From contig CAVTSX010000004.1 of assembly GCA_963737425.1 (NCBI GenBank), forward strand, positions 284,458 through 348,457: a DNA stretch of 64,000 nucleotides, in the 5' to 3' direction. Below, one piece after another: positions 50,931-59,386 of this stretch. The notes under the pieces are model-generated. The model ran no database searches. It was not told where the DNA came from and saw only the letters and a list, made by a program, of their open reading frames with translations. Position numbers and translations under genes: made by a program. Position 1 is the stretch's first letter, and each line of letters begins with the position of its first letter. This stretch comes from DASXRA01 sp963737425. GTDB lineage: Bacteria; Actinomycetota; Actinomycetes; Mycobacteriales; Jatrophihabitantaceae.

Positions 50931-51440
50931 ATGACTCCTTCACGCAACGCGGCCGATGGCCGGTCGGGTCCCGCCGCGGCCGACGCGCCGCTGCCGGCGT
51001 CGATGCCAGCCGCACCGCTCACCAACGCAATCGTCCGGGTGGCCCGGCTGCACCGGATGCTCGCGGCCAACCTGCTGCGCCGCGTCGGCCTGCACACCGG
51101 CCAGGAGCTTGTGATGATGCAACTGTGGGACCGCGGCCCGCAGCGCCAGACGGATTTGGTGCGCACGCTCGGCTCCGACGCCGCGACCATGACCCGCACC
51201 GTGCGGCGCCTGGAAAACGCCGGGTTCGTGCGCCTCCGACCGTCCGCCACCGACAAGCGCGCCACGATCGTCGAGCCCACCCCCGCCAGCCAGTCCGTGC
51301 GCCGCGAGGTCGAACGCATCTGGGCGGAGCTGGAAGAGACCGTCGCCGGCGACTTCACGCCCGCCCAGCAGGCCGAAGCGCTGGTACTACTCCAGCGCAT
51401 CGAGGACAGCCTCATTCGTGCCACCGCGCCGCCGACCTAG
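50931..51440 (+). CDS. MarR-family transcriptional regulator
   Basis: A 169-residue protein. Winged helix: LHTGQELVMMQLWDRGPQRQTDLVRTLGSDAATMTRTVRRLENAGFVRLRPSATDKRATIVEPT. The N-terminus (1-30) is an Ala/Pro-rich extension. No conserved redox cysteine is present in the DNA-binding half, so quinone or electrophile sensing by Cys oxidation is not indicated. Divergent from the OYE operon over a region with two matching inverted repeats. Confidence 0.9.
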   Translation: MTPSRNAADGRSGPAAADAPLPASMPAAPLTNAIVRVARLHRMLAANLLRRVGLHTGQELVMMQLWDRGPQRQTDLVRTLGSDAATMTRTVRRLENAGFVRLRPSATDKRATIVEPTPASQSVRREVERIWAELEETVAGDFTPAQQAEALVLLQRIEDSLIRATAPPT

Positions 51441-51512
51441 TGTCCCGCGGGACACTAGCGCGGGAGGGCTACGACATCGCCGTCGATGCCGGCTGGGTGA
51501 CGGTGGGGGCGC

Positions 51513-52328
51513 TCAGCTCGATTTCGCGTCGGCCGGTTCGAACGTGGCCAGCAACTGCTCCAGCGCGCGCTGGTCCGGGCCGACGAACGGTTCACCATCA
51601 GGAGCGACGGTGAGCATGCTGAGCAGGTCCGCGGCGTGGTCGACGGCGGGCGGCAGGTGAGTGCTGAGAATCGTCTGCGGATCGAACGCCCGAAGCGGTT
51701 CGATCGTCGCGTAGAACCGTTCGGCGTCGACGGTGTGGACCCACGGGCTGTCGACGGCCGCCCACAGCAGTTGGCCGGCGCGCAGGGTGTCCGCCGGCAC
51801 GTCTCGTACGTCGTTTCCGCTGGCGAAGTCGGCAGTGGGCAGCGGGGCCCCGAAACAGTCGGAACTGAAGCACGTCCGTGACCGAGGGTCGTAAAACCCT
51901 ACGGTGGCGGGATTGTCGAACAGTGGCGGCCGGAAACCGGTCAGCACGCGATCGCCAACGTCTAGGGATTGCCCTGGATTGAGCAGGTAGACGCGATCTA
52001 TGGGCAGCGGCCGCTCGGTCGACATGATGCCCACGCCGGCAAAGGTTGTGATCACCCGGGCCCGCGGAGCCGCCTCGAGCAGATCGAACAGGCCTCCGGT
52101 GTGATCGCGGTCGGGGTGTGTCAGCCAGATCCAGCGCACATCCTGCGGATCGATGACTGAGCCGAGTGCGTCGACGAAATTGCGATCCGGCAGGCCCAGC
52201 CCGGTGTCGACGACGACCGGTTCGGCCGCGTGCAGGACGAATGAGTTGACGGCCAGGAAGCCGAGGCCGGGCACCTCGAGGTGATCGTTGAGCACTGTGA
52301 CGTCAGCACCGATGCGGTGTGTTTGCAT
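51513..52328 (-). CDS. MBL-fold metallo-hydrolase
   Basis: A 271-residue protein; ATG 52328 is chosen with AGGGGG nine bases upstream, the ATG at 52337 being too close to it. The metal motif is THPDRDHTGG (HxxxDH; the first His of HxHxDH is Pro-shifted), followed by CFSSDCFGAP and ILSTHLPPAV. This variant resembles the flavodiiron/oxidoreductase branch of the MBL superfamily rather than beta-lactamases. Third gene of a TetR-led operon. Confidence 0.85.
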   Translation of the reverse strand: MQTHRIGADVTVLNDHLEVPGLGFLAVNSFVLHAAEPVVVDTGLGLPDRNFVDALGSVIDPQDVRWIWLTHPDRDHTGGLFDLLEAAPRARVITTFAGVGIMSTERPLPIDRVYLLNPGQSLDVGDRVLTGFRPPLFDNPATVGFYDPRSRTCFSSDCFGAPLPTADFASGNDVRDVPADTLRAGQLLWAAVDSPWVHTVDAERFYATIEPLRAFDPQTILSTHLPPAVDHAADLLSMLTVAPDGEPFVGPDQRALEQLLATFEPADAKSS

Positions 52329-52354
52329 GTGAATCATCCCCCTGATGAGACTTG

Positions 52355-53122
52355 TCAGAACGGCACGGCGACGGCGAGCAGGCCGTCCCCGTGTTGTCGG
52401 CCGGAAACGGTCCGGCAGAACTCGATCGCGTCGAGTTCCAGGTTCGAGGCGCCGGTGCCGGACGACCAGGTGCCGCCGGCCGGCCCGGTGAGGTGCAGCG
52501 TGTAGGGCTGCTGATGACGCTCGGCCCACTCGGCCACGATGTCGGCCACGATCTGGCCGTCGTGATCGCTGGTGAGCTTCATCGGCCGGGCCGTGGCCCG
52601 GGTGATGTCGATGCGGTGCATCCACACGTCGCGCGTGAGGATGACATCGGTGAGATAGCCGATCGTCCACCATTCGAGGCTGTCGCCGACCTGTTGCGCG
52701 ACCGGCATCCGGCGCCGCCTGATGAAACCCGGAGCGCGCTGCCGCCCGCGGGCCGCGCGCGGCCCGACAACCACGAACTGTTCGGCAATCTCTGACGGTG
52801 CGAGCCCGGCACGCTCGTCCACCTGGAGTGCGGTCAGAGCGTCGATGAAGACGCCGCCGCGGCGTACGGCTTCGCGCCGTTGCCGTGCTCCCTCGCGGAT
52901 CGACGCCGATCCGGCTGCCATGCCCAGGACGTGACAGGCCATGGCGCGCACGTCCCAGGGCGGGCATTCGGTTGGCTTGGCCCAGTCGGATGCGGCCAGG
53001 CCATGCAGCACCTCGGCGAATCGCTCGTATTCGACGGAGGCAAGTCGCATCGCGAGCCGGTGTTCGAGCGTCGAGCTGCGCGGATGCGCGCTGCGGGGCG
53101 GTGTTTGGGTCGTCGGCGTCAT
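52355..53122 (-). CDS. Maleylpyruvate-isomerase/DinB-like (mycothiol-dependent) family protein
   Basis: A 255-residue protein whose ATG overlaps the TetR stop (ATGA). The N-terminal DinB-like four-helix domain has RFAEVLHGLAASDWAKPTECPPWDVRAMACHVLG, where WDVRAMACH carries a metal His. A later DVWMHRIDITRA adds a second His site. This is the mycothiol-dependent maleylpyruvate isomerase-like fold, common and mostly uncharacterised in actinobacteria. It is 26 bp from the MBL gene. Confidence 0.82.
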   Translation of the reverse strand: MTPTTQTPPRSAHPRSSTLEHRLAMRLASVEYERFAEVLHGLAASDWAKPTECPPWDVRAMACHVLGMAAGSASIREGARQRREAVRRGGVFIDALTALQVDERAGLAPSEIAEQFVVVGPRAARGRQRAPGFIRRRRMPVAQQVGDSLEWWTIGYLTDVILTRDVWMHRIDITRATARPMKLTSDHDGQIVADIVAEWAERHQQPYTLHLTGPAGGTWSSGTGASNLELDAIEFCRTVSGRQHGDGLLAVAVPF

Positions 53123-53733
53123 CGGAGCGTCCTCGGGCGGCCGGGCAGGCCGACGTAGTCGGCCCACATGTCGATTGCGGGCTCGACGAGTCGCGCCCAT
53201 CGCTCGCCGCCTGGATCGTTGGCCTGTTGCTGGTCGATCAGGCCGCTGATCAAGGCGGTATTCAGGTCGATCGCCTCGCTGCCATCCACACCGAACCTGG
53301 CCAGATACTCACGTAGCCGGTCCAATACCCGCACCGCTGGCGCATAGGCAGCGGCGCTGGGCTCGAATCCGGGAATCACGCGCTGATTCATCAATTGGTG
53401 GCGCGCCAGATCGCTTACCGCGAAGTCGAAGAATGCCCGTGCTATCCGTTTCGCTGCCGCGCGGGGCGAACGTGGCAGGCTGCGGCCGACTTCGTCCATC
53501 GCCTTCTCGCACTCGGTCCACGCCTGGCCGAACATCGCGTCATATATGGCGTTCTTCGACTCGAAGTGCGAATAGAGCGACGGCGCTCGCATGCCGACGC
53601 GTTCGGCGACGTCGCGCAAAGTTACCGCGGACAGGCCGTGTTCGCGGGCGATCGCCCACGCGGCATCGAGAATCTCGAGCTGCGTCGCCGCACGCCGTTC
53701 GGCCTGCCGATCTCTGATAGGAACGCCTAACAT
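53119..53733 (-). CDS. TetR-family transcriptional regulator
   Basis: A 204-residue protein. HTH: AAWAIAREHGLSAVTLRDVAERVGMRAPSLYSHFESKNAIYDAMF; C-terminal ligand domain related to the WHG/TetR_C group (RHQLMNQRVIPGFEPSAAAY). The start codon lies inside a CCTAAC / GTTAGG inverted repeat, so the protein may block its own initiation region. It heads the operon with the isomerase-like and MBL genes. Confidence 0.9.
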   Translation of the reverse strand: MLGVPIRDRQAERRAATQLEILDAAWAIAREHGLSAVTLRDVAERVGMRAPSLYSHFESKNAIYDAMFGQAWTECEKAMDEVGRSLPRSPRAAAKRIARAFFDFAVSDLARHQLMNQRVIPGFEPSAAAYAPAVRVLDRLREYLARFGVDGSEAIDLNTALISGLIDQQQANDPGGERWARLVEPAIDMWADYVGLPGRPRTLR

Positions 53734-53740
53734 GGTTAGG
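53726..53740. promoter_or_regulatory. TetR operator candidate spanning the start codon
   Basis: CCTAAC-ATG-GTTAGG with 6-bp perfect arms; the minus-strand ATG of the TetR gene is its centre. The position suggests autorepression. Confidence 0.55.
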
Positions 53741-53784
53741 TACTGTGCAACATGCGGAACCCATTGTCAAGCGAACGTGCTTAC

Positions 53785-54597
53785 TTAGTCGAGGGATTCG
53801 ATGAATCGGGTGATCTCGTCTGCGATGGTCTGCGGCATTCGTCTCGGCAGGTTGTGGCCACCTCTGCCGACGAGAACGAGCTGGGCGTGCGGCAACGTGT
53901 CCCGCAGCGCGTAAGCGGTGGCGACAGGAATGATCTTGTCTCCAGGGTCTGCGATCACCAGTGCCGCAACGGTGGTCTGTGCCAGGCGTTCAGTGAGCCG
54001 GTCGAGGCCGTGCACGAGTTCACGCTGCTCGGTGAGGAATGTCCGCCACATGGCGCCATGCTCGTGGCGCGCGCTTCCCCAGACTGCCAAGCTCACGTGC
54101 TCGTGCGCCTCCAGCGGGCGATTGCGCGTGCGCTCGATGCGTGCCAGTCGGCGCCGTGCCACCCACGGGGTCAGCCACCAGGCGGCAACCGCGCATACCG
54201 GCCCGATGTACGGCGCAGCCAACAGGGCATCCCATCGATCCAGGCAATCCGGGCCGACGCTCGCGACCAGTACCAGGCCGCGTACACGGTCGGGAGCCAT
54301 TGCGGCCGCGGTGAGCGCAACGCCGCCGCCGTAGGAATGGCCCACCAGCACGGCGTGCCCGATCCCGACCCGGCCCAATTCGGCAAGCAGCCATGTCGCG
54401 TTCTCGTCGAAGCCGACGGGCGGGTGCGGATTGTCCCGATAGCCGGGGCGATCGAGGGACATGCTGTGGACGGCCGGCGGCAGATGCCGCACGGTCGCGT
54501 CCCAATCCGATCCGGCGCCGGGCTGGCCATGCAGGAAGACAACGGTCAGATCCTCGTGCGGGCGCCCCGGGCCGTTGCCGGCGACCGGACTTGTCAT
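53785..54597 (-). CDS. Alpha/beta hydrolase
   Basis: A 270-residue protein from ATG 54597. Oxyanion strand TVVFLHGQPGAGSDWD, nucleophile S88 in VGHSYGGG, acid in VIADPGDKIIP and His in GRGGHNLPRR. The overall pattern is that of haloalkane-dehalogenase/haloperoxidase-like hydrolases. A hydrophobic stretch at the cap (AAPYIGPVCAVAAWWLTPWVA) may contact membranes or lipid substrates. It lies convergent-free between the TetR operon and the sigma locus. Confidence 0.87.
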   Translation of the reverse strand: MTSPVAGNGPGRPHEDLTVVFLHGQPGAGSDWDATVRHLPPAVHSMSLDRPGYRDNPHPPVGFDENATWLLAELGRVGIGHAVLVGHSYGGGVALTAAAMAPDRVRGLVLVASVGPDCLDRWDALLAAPYIGPVCAVAAWWLTPWVARRRLARIERTRNRPLEAHEHVSLAVWGSARHEHGAMWRTFLTEQRELVHGLDRLTERLAQTTVAALVIADPGDKIIPVATAYALRDTLPHAQLVLVGRGGHNLPRRMPQTIADEITRFIESLD

Positions 54598-54973
54598 GCG
54601 CCTTCCGTCTCCGACGAGCACCGGCGAGGCTCGGGCGGCGTCTGGTTCGCCCGCCGTGTCGTCAATCGGCTTTGCCCATTCCCGCACGAACGGCGGCGAT
54701 CGGCAAAGCGAGAACGTCGGTGGCTTCTTGCTGCCGGAGAAACGGGGGACGCGGAGAGACTCGATACCGTACGGTGTTGCGAGATTCGCTGCCGTCCAGT
54801 GCCTCGAACTCGGCACCGCACAGTGCAGCGATAAGGAATTGGCGCAGACCCACGGCAGGATCGCGTGTCTAGTCGGCGCCGATTGTGGGTATGGGACAAG
54901 GTGACGACGGTTCGCGATCATGTGGATGCGTCCTGATTGCACACCGTCATGCACGACAAGGAGGCAACCACGC
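54598..54973. other. Intergenic region upstream of the SigF operon
   Basis: About 375 bp that must hold the promoters of the divergent hydrolase and anti-sigma genes. No gene or convincing operator was recognised. Confidence 0.4.
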
Positions 54974-55378
54974 ATGCAGAGTGAGCAGGCGGCCGGCGAT
55001 CGCCACGAGGTGGAGCTGCGGCTGCCCGCTGACCGGCGCTTCGTCGCCGCATTGCGTTCGCTGACCTCGACCCTTGCCGCCCAGTGCGACCTGACCGTCG
55101 ACGAGATCGAGGATCTGCAGATCGCCGTGGACGAAGCGTCGGCGCTATTGCTGCCACACGCAAGGCAACCGGAGGCCTGGTTGTCGGCGCGCTTCGGACT
55201 CGCCATGGGTTGCCTCGACGTCGTTGCCAGCGTGCCCGCTCGCCCGGACGCAGCGCCTGACCGCACCGGATTCTCCTGGACAGTGCTGTCGGCGCTCGCC
55301 GATCGCCTGGAGGTCACCTCCTCTGAGGGCGTACTCGCGATAGGTATCACCAAACAGCGCGAGGCGTCTGCCCAGTGA
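54974..55378 (+). CDS. Anti-sigma factor, RsbW/UsfX-like HATPase
   Basis: A 134-residue GHKL-type ATPase-fold protein. N-box-like helix CDLTVDEIEDLQIAVDEASALLLPHA; the ATP-lid region (FSWTVLSALADRLEVTSSEGVLAIGITK) is typical of the short actinobacterial anti-SigF proteins. It is translationally coupled to the sigma gene through a GTGA overlap, as in mycobacterial usfX-sigF. It binds the sigma and is released by a partner anti-anti-sigma not present here. Confidence 0.87.
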   Translation: MQSEQAAGDRHEVELRLPADRRFVAALRSLTSTLAAQCDLTVDEIEDLQIAVDEASALLLPHARQPEAWLSARFGLAMGCLDVVASVPARPDAAPDRTGFSWTVLSALADRLEVTSSEGVLAIGITKQREASAQ

Positions 55379-56169
55379 CGTCCGAGGACATCGGGCGGGA
55401 CAAGAGACGTGAGGAGGCGATGCGCCTGCTCGCGGACCTGCATGCGCTGCCGGCCAAGAGCAAGCGGCGCGGTCCGATTCGCGACGCGCTGGCCGAGATG
55501 CACCTGCCGCTCGTCGAGTATCTGGCGCGCCGCTTCACCGGCCGCGGCGTGCCGCTGGAAGATCTCGTCCAGGTCGGATCGATCGGCCTGCTCAAGGCGA
55601 TCGATCGCTTCGAACCCGCTCGAGAACTCGAGTTCTCCACCTACGCCACGCCGACAATTCTCGGCGAGATCAAGCGACACTTCCGCGACGCGGGATGGCT
55701 CGTTCATGTGCCGCGCCGCGCTCAGGAGTTGCAGGCCACACTCGCGCGGGCTCGCGCCGAACTGAGTCAGCAACTACGCCGGGCACCCACGGTGGCCGAG
55801 CTTGCCCAGCGCGCCGAGGTCAGTGAGGAGCAGGTCGTCGAGGCGATCGATGTGGCCCGAAGCTACAGCGGCGTTCCCCTCGATGCGATCGTCGATCCCG
55901 ACGGCAGTGCCGGCGGTTGGGTCGTTGCAGACCACGACACCGCGCTCGATCGCGTTGAACTGCGGGAGGTGCTCAGACCTGCACTCAAGGCATTGCCCGA
56001 GCGGGAACGCGAAATCCTGCTGCTGCGCTTCGGCGCCAGCAAGACCCAGAACGAGATTGCCGAGATCATCGGGGTCTCGCAGATGCAGGTGTCCCGACTG
56101 ATCGCCCGCAGCCTGGTGCAGCTTCGCGAGACGATCGCGTTGGACGAGAACGACGCCGACACGGGTTGA
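55375..56169 (+). CDS. sigF: SigB/SigF/SigG-subfamily RNA polymerase sigma factor
   Basis: A 264-residue sigma-70 group 3 protein. Region 2: LVEYLARRFTGRGVPLEDLVQVGSIGLLKAIDRFEPARELEFSTYATPTILGEIKRHFRD. Region 3: RAPTVAELAQRAEVSEEQVVEAIDVA. Region 4: LPEREREILLLRFGASKTQNEIAEIIGVSQMQVSRLIARSL. The order anti-sigma then sigma matches the general stress/development sigma loci of actinobacteria. GTG start overlaps the upstream stop. Confidence 0.92.
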   Translation: MTSEDIGRDKRREEAMRLLADLHALPAKSKRRGPIRDALAEMHLPLVEYLARRFTGRGVPLEDLVQVGSIGLLKAIDRFEPARELEFSTYATPTILGEIKRHFRDAGWLVHVPRRAQELQATLARARAELSQQLRRAPTVAELAQRAEVSEEQVVEAIDVARSYSGVPLDAIVDPDGSAGGWVVADHDTALDRVELREVLRPALKALPEREREILLLRFGASKTQNEIAEIIGVSQMQVSRLIARSLVQLRETIALDENDADTG

Positions 56170-56227
56170 CTCAACCCGACCCGCGGGTAACGCCGACCTG
56201 CAGGTAGCGCACGACAAAAAGAGAGGA

Positions 56228-56278
56228 CGTCGGAGACACCGAGGCCGCGGTCAGGATGTGGCTCCAGCGTCTCCGACG
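56228..56278 (+). terminator. Inverted repeat after sigF
   Basis: CGTCGGAGAC and GTCTCCGACG form a 10-bp stem around a 31-base loop, about 60 bp after the stop. A plausible terminator without a T-run. Confidence 0.45.
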
Positions 56279-56336
56279 GACCTCCCCGGCCGTCCGCCAG
56301 CCGCCAAGCGGGTTCGATCACCGCTCGGCGATGCAC

Positions 56337-56843
56337 TCATCCGGCGGTTGGCTGGCCTTCCGTACGGCGGTGCCGCGGGTGGATCAGGCGTCCGAGACGC
56401 CCGGAGCCGTTCGGCGCGTCGGCCGCGACGTCTGAGTCGGTGGTCGCGTTGCGGGTTGCCGATGCTGCACCACTACCTGCTGGCGGCATCGGCCTGACTG
56501 GTTCGGCTAGTTGGTGTGCCGGCTGCGGATGCACCATCGTGGCGGCGTCATCGTTGGCCGGGTAACCGGATGCGTAGCTGTCGGCAAGGCGCTCATGATC
56601 GCGGACGAGCATTCGATGCTCGCGACGCAAACGCCGATACCGCGCACCGCCACTGCGCATCATCGCGAGCCCACCCAATCCGACAGCCGTGATGATCAGG
56701 CCTGCGACGACCAGCCAGTAGGCATGCACATTGGACGTGTGCCCGAGGGCATGGACGTCCAACGTCGCGTTGTTGTTCTGTGCGATGAGGATGATCGCGG
56801 CAGCAACAGCGGCCGCGAATACCACAAGGCCAATGATGATCAT
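56337..56843 (-). CDS. LapA-like (DUF1049-type) two-helix membrane protein
   Basis: A 168-residue protein from ATG 56843 with GGAGG six bases upstream. Two membrane segments (IIIGLVVFAAAVAAAIILIA; YWLVVAGLIITAVGLGGLAMM) flank a short external loop with QNNNATLDVHALG, the LapA_dom pattern. A basic coiled segment (RYRRLRREHRMLVRDHERLADSY) and a disordered Pro/Ala/Thr tail follow. Function unknown; convergent with sigF. Confidence 0.75.
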   Translation of the reverse strand: MIIIGLVVFAAAVAAAIILIAQNNNATLDVHALGHTSNVHAYWLVVAGLIITAVGLGGLAMMRSGGARYRRLRREHRMLVRDHERLADSYASGYPANDDAATMVHPQPAHQLAEPVRPMPPAGSGAASATRNATTDSDVAADAPNGSGRLGRLIHPRHRRTEGQPTAG

Positions 56844-57189
56844 GCTCAGCCTCCGCATCTCTCCAGTGTCTGTCCGGAGGTCGGACTGGCTGTGCTGGCT
56901 GACGCCGCACACCTCGTCACAGCCGACAGCAGCTACCTTTCTAGCCACCTATAACCGACCTACCCACCTACGGCCAGGATCAAACAGCGTCCGGCCGACG
57001 GCCCCTGCCGTGCTCGGCCGCTGCGCCGCGAATGCGCAACAGCGCACGAGGTTAGGTCGGCATCAGTTCGATCATCTCTGGCAAGACCGCCACTGATCGC
57101 GGCTCCGGCAGAGATGATCGGGAAGGCGACGCGCCCGCGGCAGTCCAGGCGTCGGTAGCGCAGGGGCCGTGATGGGTAGAGGTATATCC
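56844..57189. other. Divergent intergenic region
   Basis: About 345 bp between the LapA-like gene and the CDF transporter; no gene or clear regulatory palindrome was found. Confidence 0.4.
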
Positions 57190-58182
57190 ATGGCCGAAGA
57201 AGGTGATGGCGCGGGCGGAAGCAAACTGACGGTTATCCTTGCCCTTCTGGCCAACGCATGTGTCGGGGTGCTCAAGCTCGTCGCCGGATTGCTCTCGGGT
57301 TCGTCGGCGTTGGTGTCCGAGGCGGCGCACTCGGCAGCCGATACCTCGACCGAACTGCTGTTGCTCACCGCATTGCGCAGGTCATCGCGTCCGGCAGATG
57401 AGGTTCACCCGTTCGGCTACGGCAAGGAACGCTACTTCTGGTCGTTGCTCGCTGCCTTCATGATCTTCGCTTCGGGCGCCGCCTTCTCGGTGTACCAAGG
57501 CCTGCACACGCTGATCGGCGGAGCGGAGTCGACGAGCCGGTTGTGGATCAACTATCCCGTGCTGGCGCTCGCATTCGTCCTCGAGGGCACCTCCTTGCGC
57601 CAGGCGCTGCGGCAGACCCGCGGTGAGGCGCGCGAGCGGCGGCGCTCGATCGGTGCCGTGGTCCGCGACCCGCACGATCCGACCGTTCGCAGCGTGGTGC
57701 TCGAGGATACGGCCGCGCTGATCGGCATTGTGACTGCCGCGGCGGGCGTGGTCCTGCACCAGATCACCGGATCTGCGATGTGGGACGGCGCGGCGTCGCT
57801 GGTCATCGGCGCGCTGCTCGCGGTTGCCGCAGTGCTGCTTGCGCAGACGTGCCAGGGTCTGCTCATCGGCAAGCAGGCGGACGCCCGCCTGATGCGCCGG
57901 ATCGAGGAACGAATCGAGGCGCAGGACGAGGTCGACGATGTCATCGACCTGCTCACCATGCTCACAGGCGTCGACCGGGTGTTGTTGTGTGTGCGCGTCG
58001 ACTTCGTGGACGGCTTCTCCACGTCCGATCTCGAGCGAGCGTGTGTGCGCATCGACAGCCTTCTGCGCAAGGAGTTTCCGACACTCGACGAGATATTCGT
58101 GCAGCCGGCGCCGAAGTCAGATCCTCGCGTCCAGGAGCGTGTTCGGGCTCGCTACGGTCATCAGCTGACCGATCACGAGTAG
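57190..58182 (+). CDS. Cation diffusion facilitator (CDF) family metal transporter
   Basis: A 330-residue protein with about six membrane segments. ATG 57190 has AGAGG upstream. Metal-site motifs: SEAAHSAADTSTE in TM2 and SVVLEDTAALIG in TM5; a cytoplasmic C-terminal domain (DDVIDLLTMLTGVDRVLLCVRVDF) follows. TM2 has HxxxD as in Zn/Mn/Fe exporters; TM5 has ExxD/xxD rather than the usual HxxxD, so specificity is open. Confidence 0.87.
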   Translation: MAEEGDGAGGSKLTVILALLANACVGVLKLVAGLLSGSSALVSEAAHSAADTSTELLLLTALRRSSRPADEVHPFGYGKERYFWSLLAAFMIFASGAAFSVYQGLHTLIGGAESTSRLWINYPVLALAFVLEGTSLRQALRQTRGEARERRRSIGAVVRDPHDPTVRSVVLEDTAALIGIVTAAAGVVLHQITGSAMWDGAASLVIGALLAVAAVLLAQTCQGLLIGKQADARLMRRIEERIEAQDEVDDVIDLLTMLTGVDRVLLCVRVDFVDGFSTSDLERACVRIDSLLRKEFPTLDEIFVQPAPKSDPRVQERVRARYGHQLTDHE

Positions 58183-58230
58183 CAGGCCCGACGGCACAAA
58201 CTGATTCGGCTAGCTGAGAGAGGAGAACGC

Positions 58231-59358
58231 ATGTCGGCGGCCCGGGCCACGTTCGATGATTTCGACGGCAGGGCCTGGCTGAACACTGCGCATCAGGGTC
58301 CGTTGCCGTTATCCGCCGCCGACGTGGCGCGTGAGGCGGTTGTCCGCAAATGCGCGCCGCACCGCATGGGCGACGATGACTTCTTCGACGTGCCGATCCG
58401 GCTTCGCGCGGCGCTCGGCAGGTTGATCGGCGCCGACCCGGGTGAGATCGCGCTGGGCACCAGCGCGTCGTACGGGTTGAACCTGCTTGTTCAGGGCCTC
58501 GGCCTTCGTGCGGGTGACGAGATCTTGCTCGTCGAGCAGGACTTTCCGGCCACGATCTTCCCGTGGCTGGCGCTGGAGAGCCGGGATGTGACGGTGCGGT
58601 TCCTGCCTACGCCGGACGGCGCGCCCGATCCTGCGCGGCTGCGCGCAGCACTCACCGAGCGCACCCGGGTGTTCTGCGCGAGCTGGGTCTTCTCCTATAC
58701 CGGCTACAGCGCCGATGTCACGGCCCTGGCGCAGGTCTGCCACGAGCGCGACGTTCGATTCGTCCTGAACGGCTCGCAGGCCGTTGGCGCCCGTCCGACG
58801 GACGTCCACGTCCTTGGTGTGGACGCTCTTGTCAGCTGCGGTTACAAGTGGTTGTGCGGGCCGTACGCGACCGGTTTCTGCTGGCTACGACGGGACTTGC
58901 TCGACCAGCTCGACTACGACCAGGCGTACTGGCTGGCGCACAGCCGTAGTCGTGACCTCAGCGATCCCCCGCGCTTCGAGCTGCGAGACGACCTCGGTGC
59001 CGCAGCGCACGACGTGTTCTGTACCGCGAACCTGTTCACGTTCCCCGCGTGGCTGCGCGCGATCGAGCTGATGCTCGAGCGGGACATCGATGCCATCGCC
59101 GATCATGATCAGCGGCTGGTGCAGCGCCTCATCGACGGCCTGCCCGCCGGTTGGCGGCTCACCAGTCCGGCCGATGGAGCGGCACGGTCCACGCTCGTCA
59201 TGATCGCCCCGCCGCGCGGTGACGACATCGAAGCGGTGATCGAACGCTTTGACCGTGCGGCTGTCGACGTTGCGCAACGTTCTGGGCAGATCCGCATCTC
59301 ACCGCACTGGCACAACAGCGACGACGACATCGACCGGGCGCTGCGCGCGATGTGTTGA
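58231..59358 (+). CDS. Class V aminotransferase-fold PLP enzyme with an Asp-to-Asn change
   Basis: A 375-residue protein with GAGAGGAG before ATG 58231. The internal aldimine Lys is K206 in SCGYKWLCGPYATGF; the Ser/Thr-rich phosphate site is LGTSASYGLNLL. In FVLNGSQAVGA the residue that normally contacts the pyridine nitrogen (Asp in V(D/N)GxQ) is Asn180, with Gln183 kept. This would weaken classical quinonoid chemistry and favours a cysteine-lyase/epimerase-like or non-transaminating reaction. Substrate unknown; follows the CDF gene by 48 bp. Confidence 0.85.
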   Translation: MSAARATFDDFDGRAWLNTAHQGPLPLSAADVAREAVVRKCAPHRMGDDDFFDVPIRLRAALGRLIGADPGEIALGTSASYGLNLLVQGLGLRAGDEILLVEQDFPATIFPWLALESRDVTVRFLPTPDGAPDPARLRAALTERTRVFCASWVFSYTGYSADVTALAQVCHERDVRFVLNGSQAVGARPTDVHVLGVDALVSCGYKWLCGPYATGFCWLRRDLLDQLDYDQAYWLAHSRSRDLSDPPRFELRDDLGAAAHDVFCTANLFTFPAWLRAIELMLERDIDAIADHDQRLVQRLIDGLPAGWRLTSPADGAARSTLVMIAPPRGDDIEAVIERFDRAAVDVAQRSGQIRISPHWHNSDDDIDRALRAMC

Positions 59359-59386
59359 GCGGGCGCCGGCGGGGGTTCGCCTTCGG

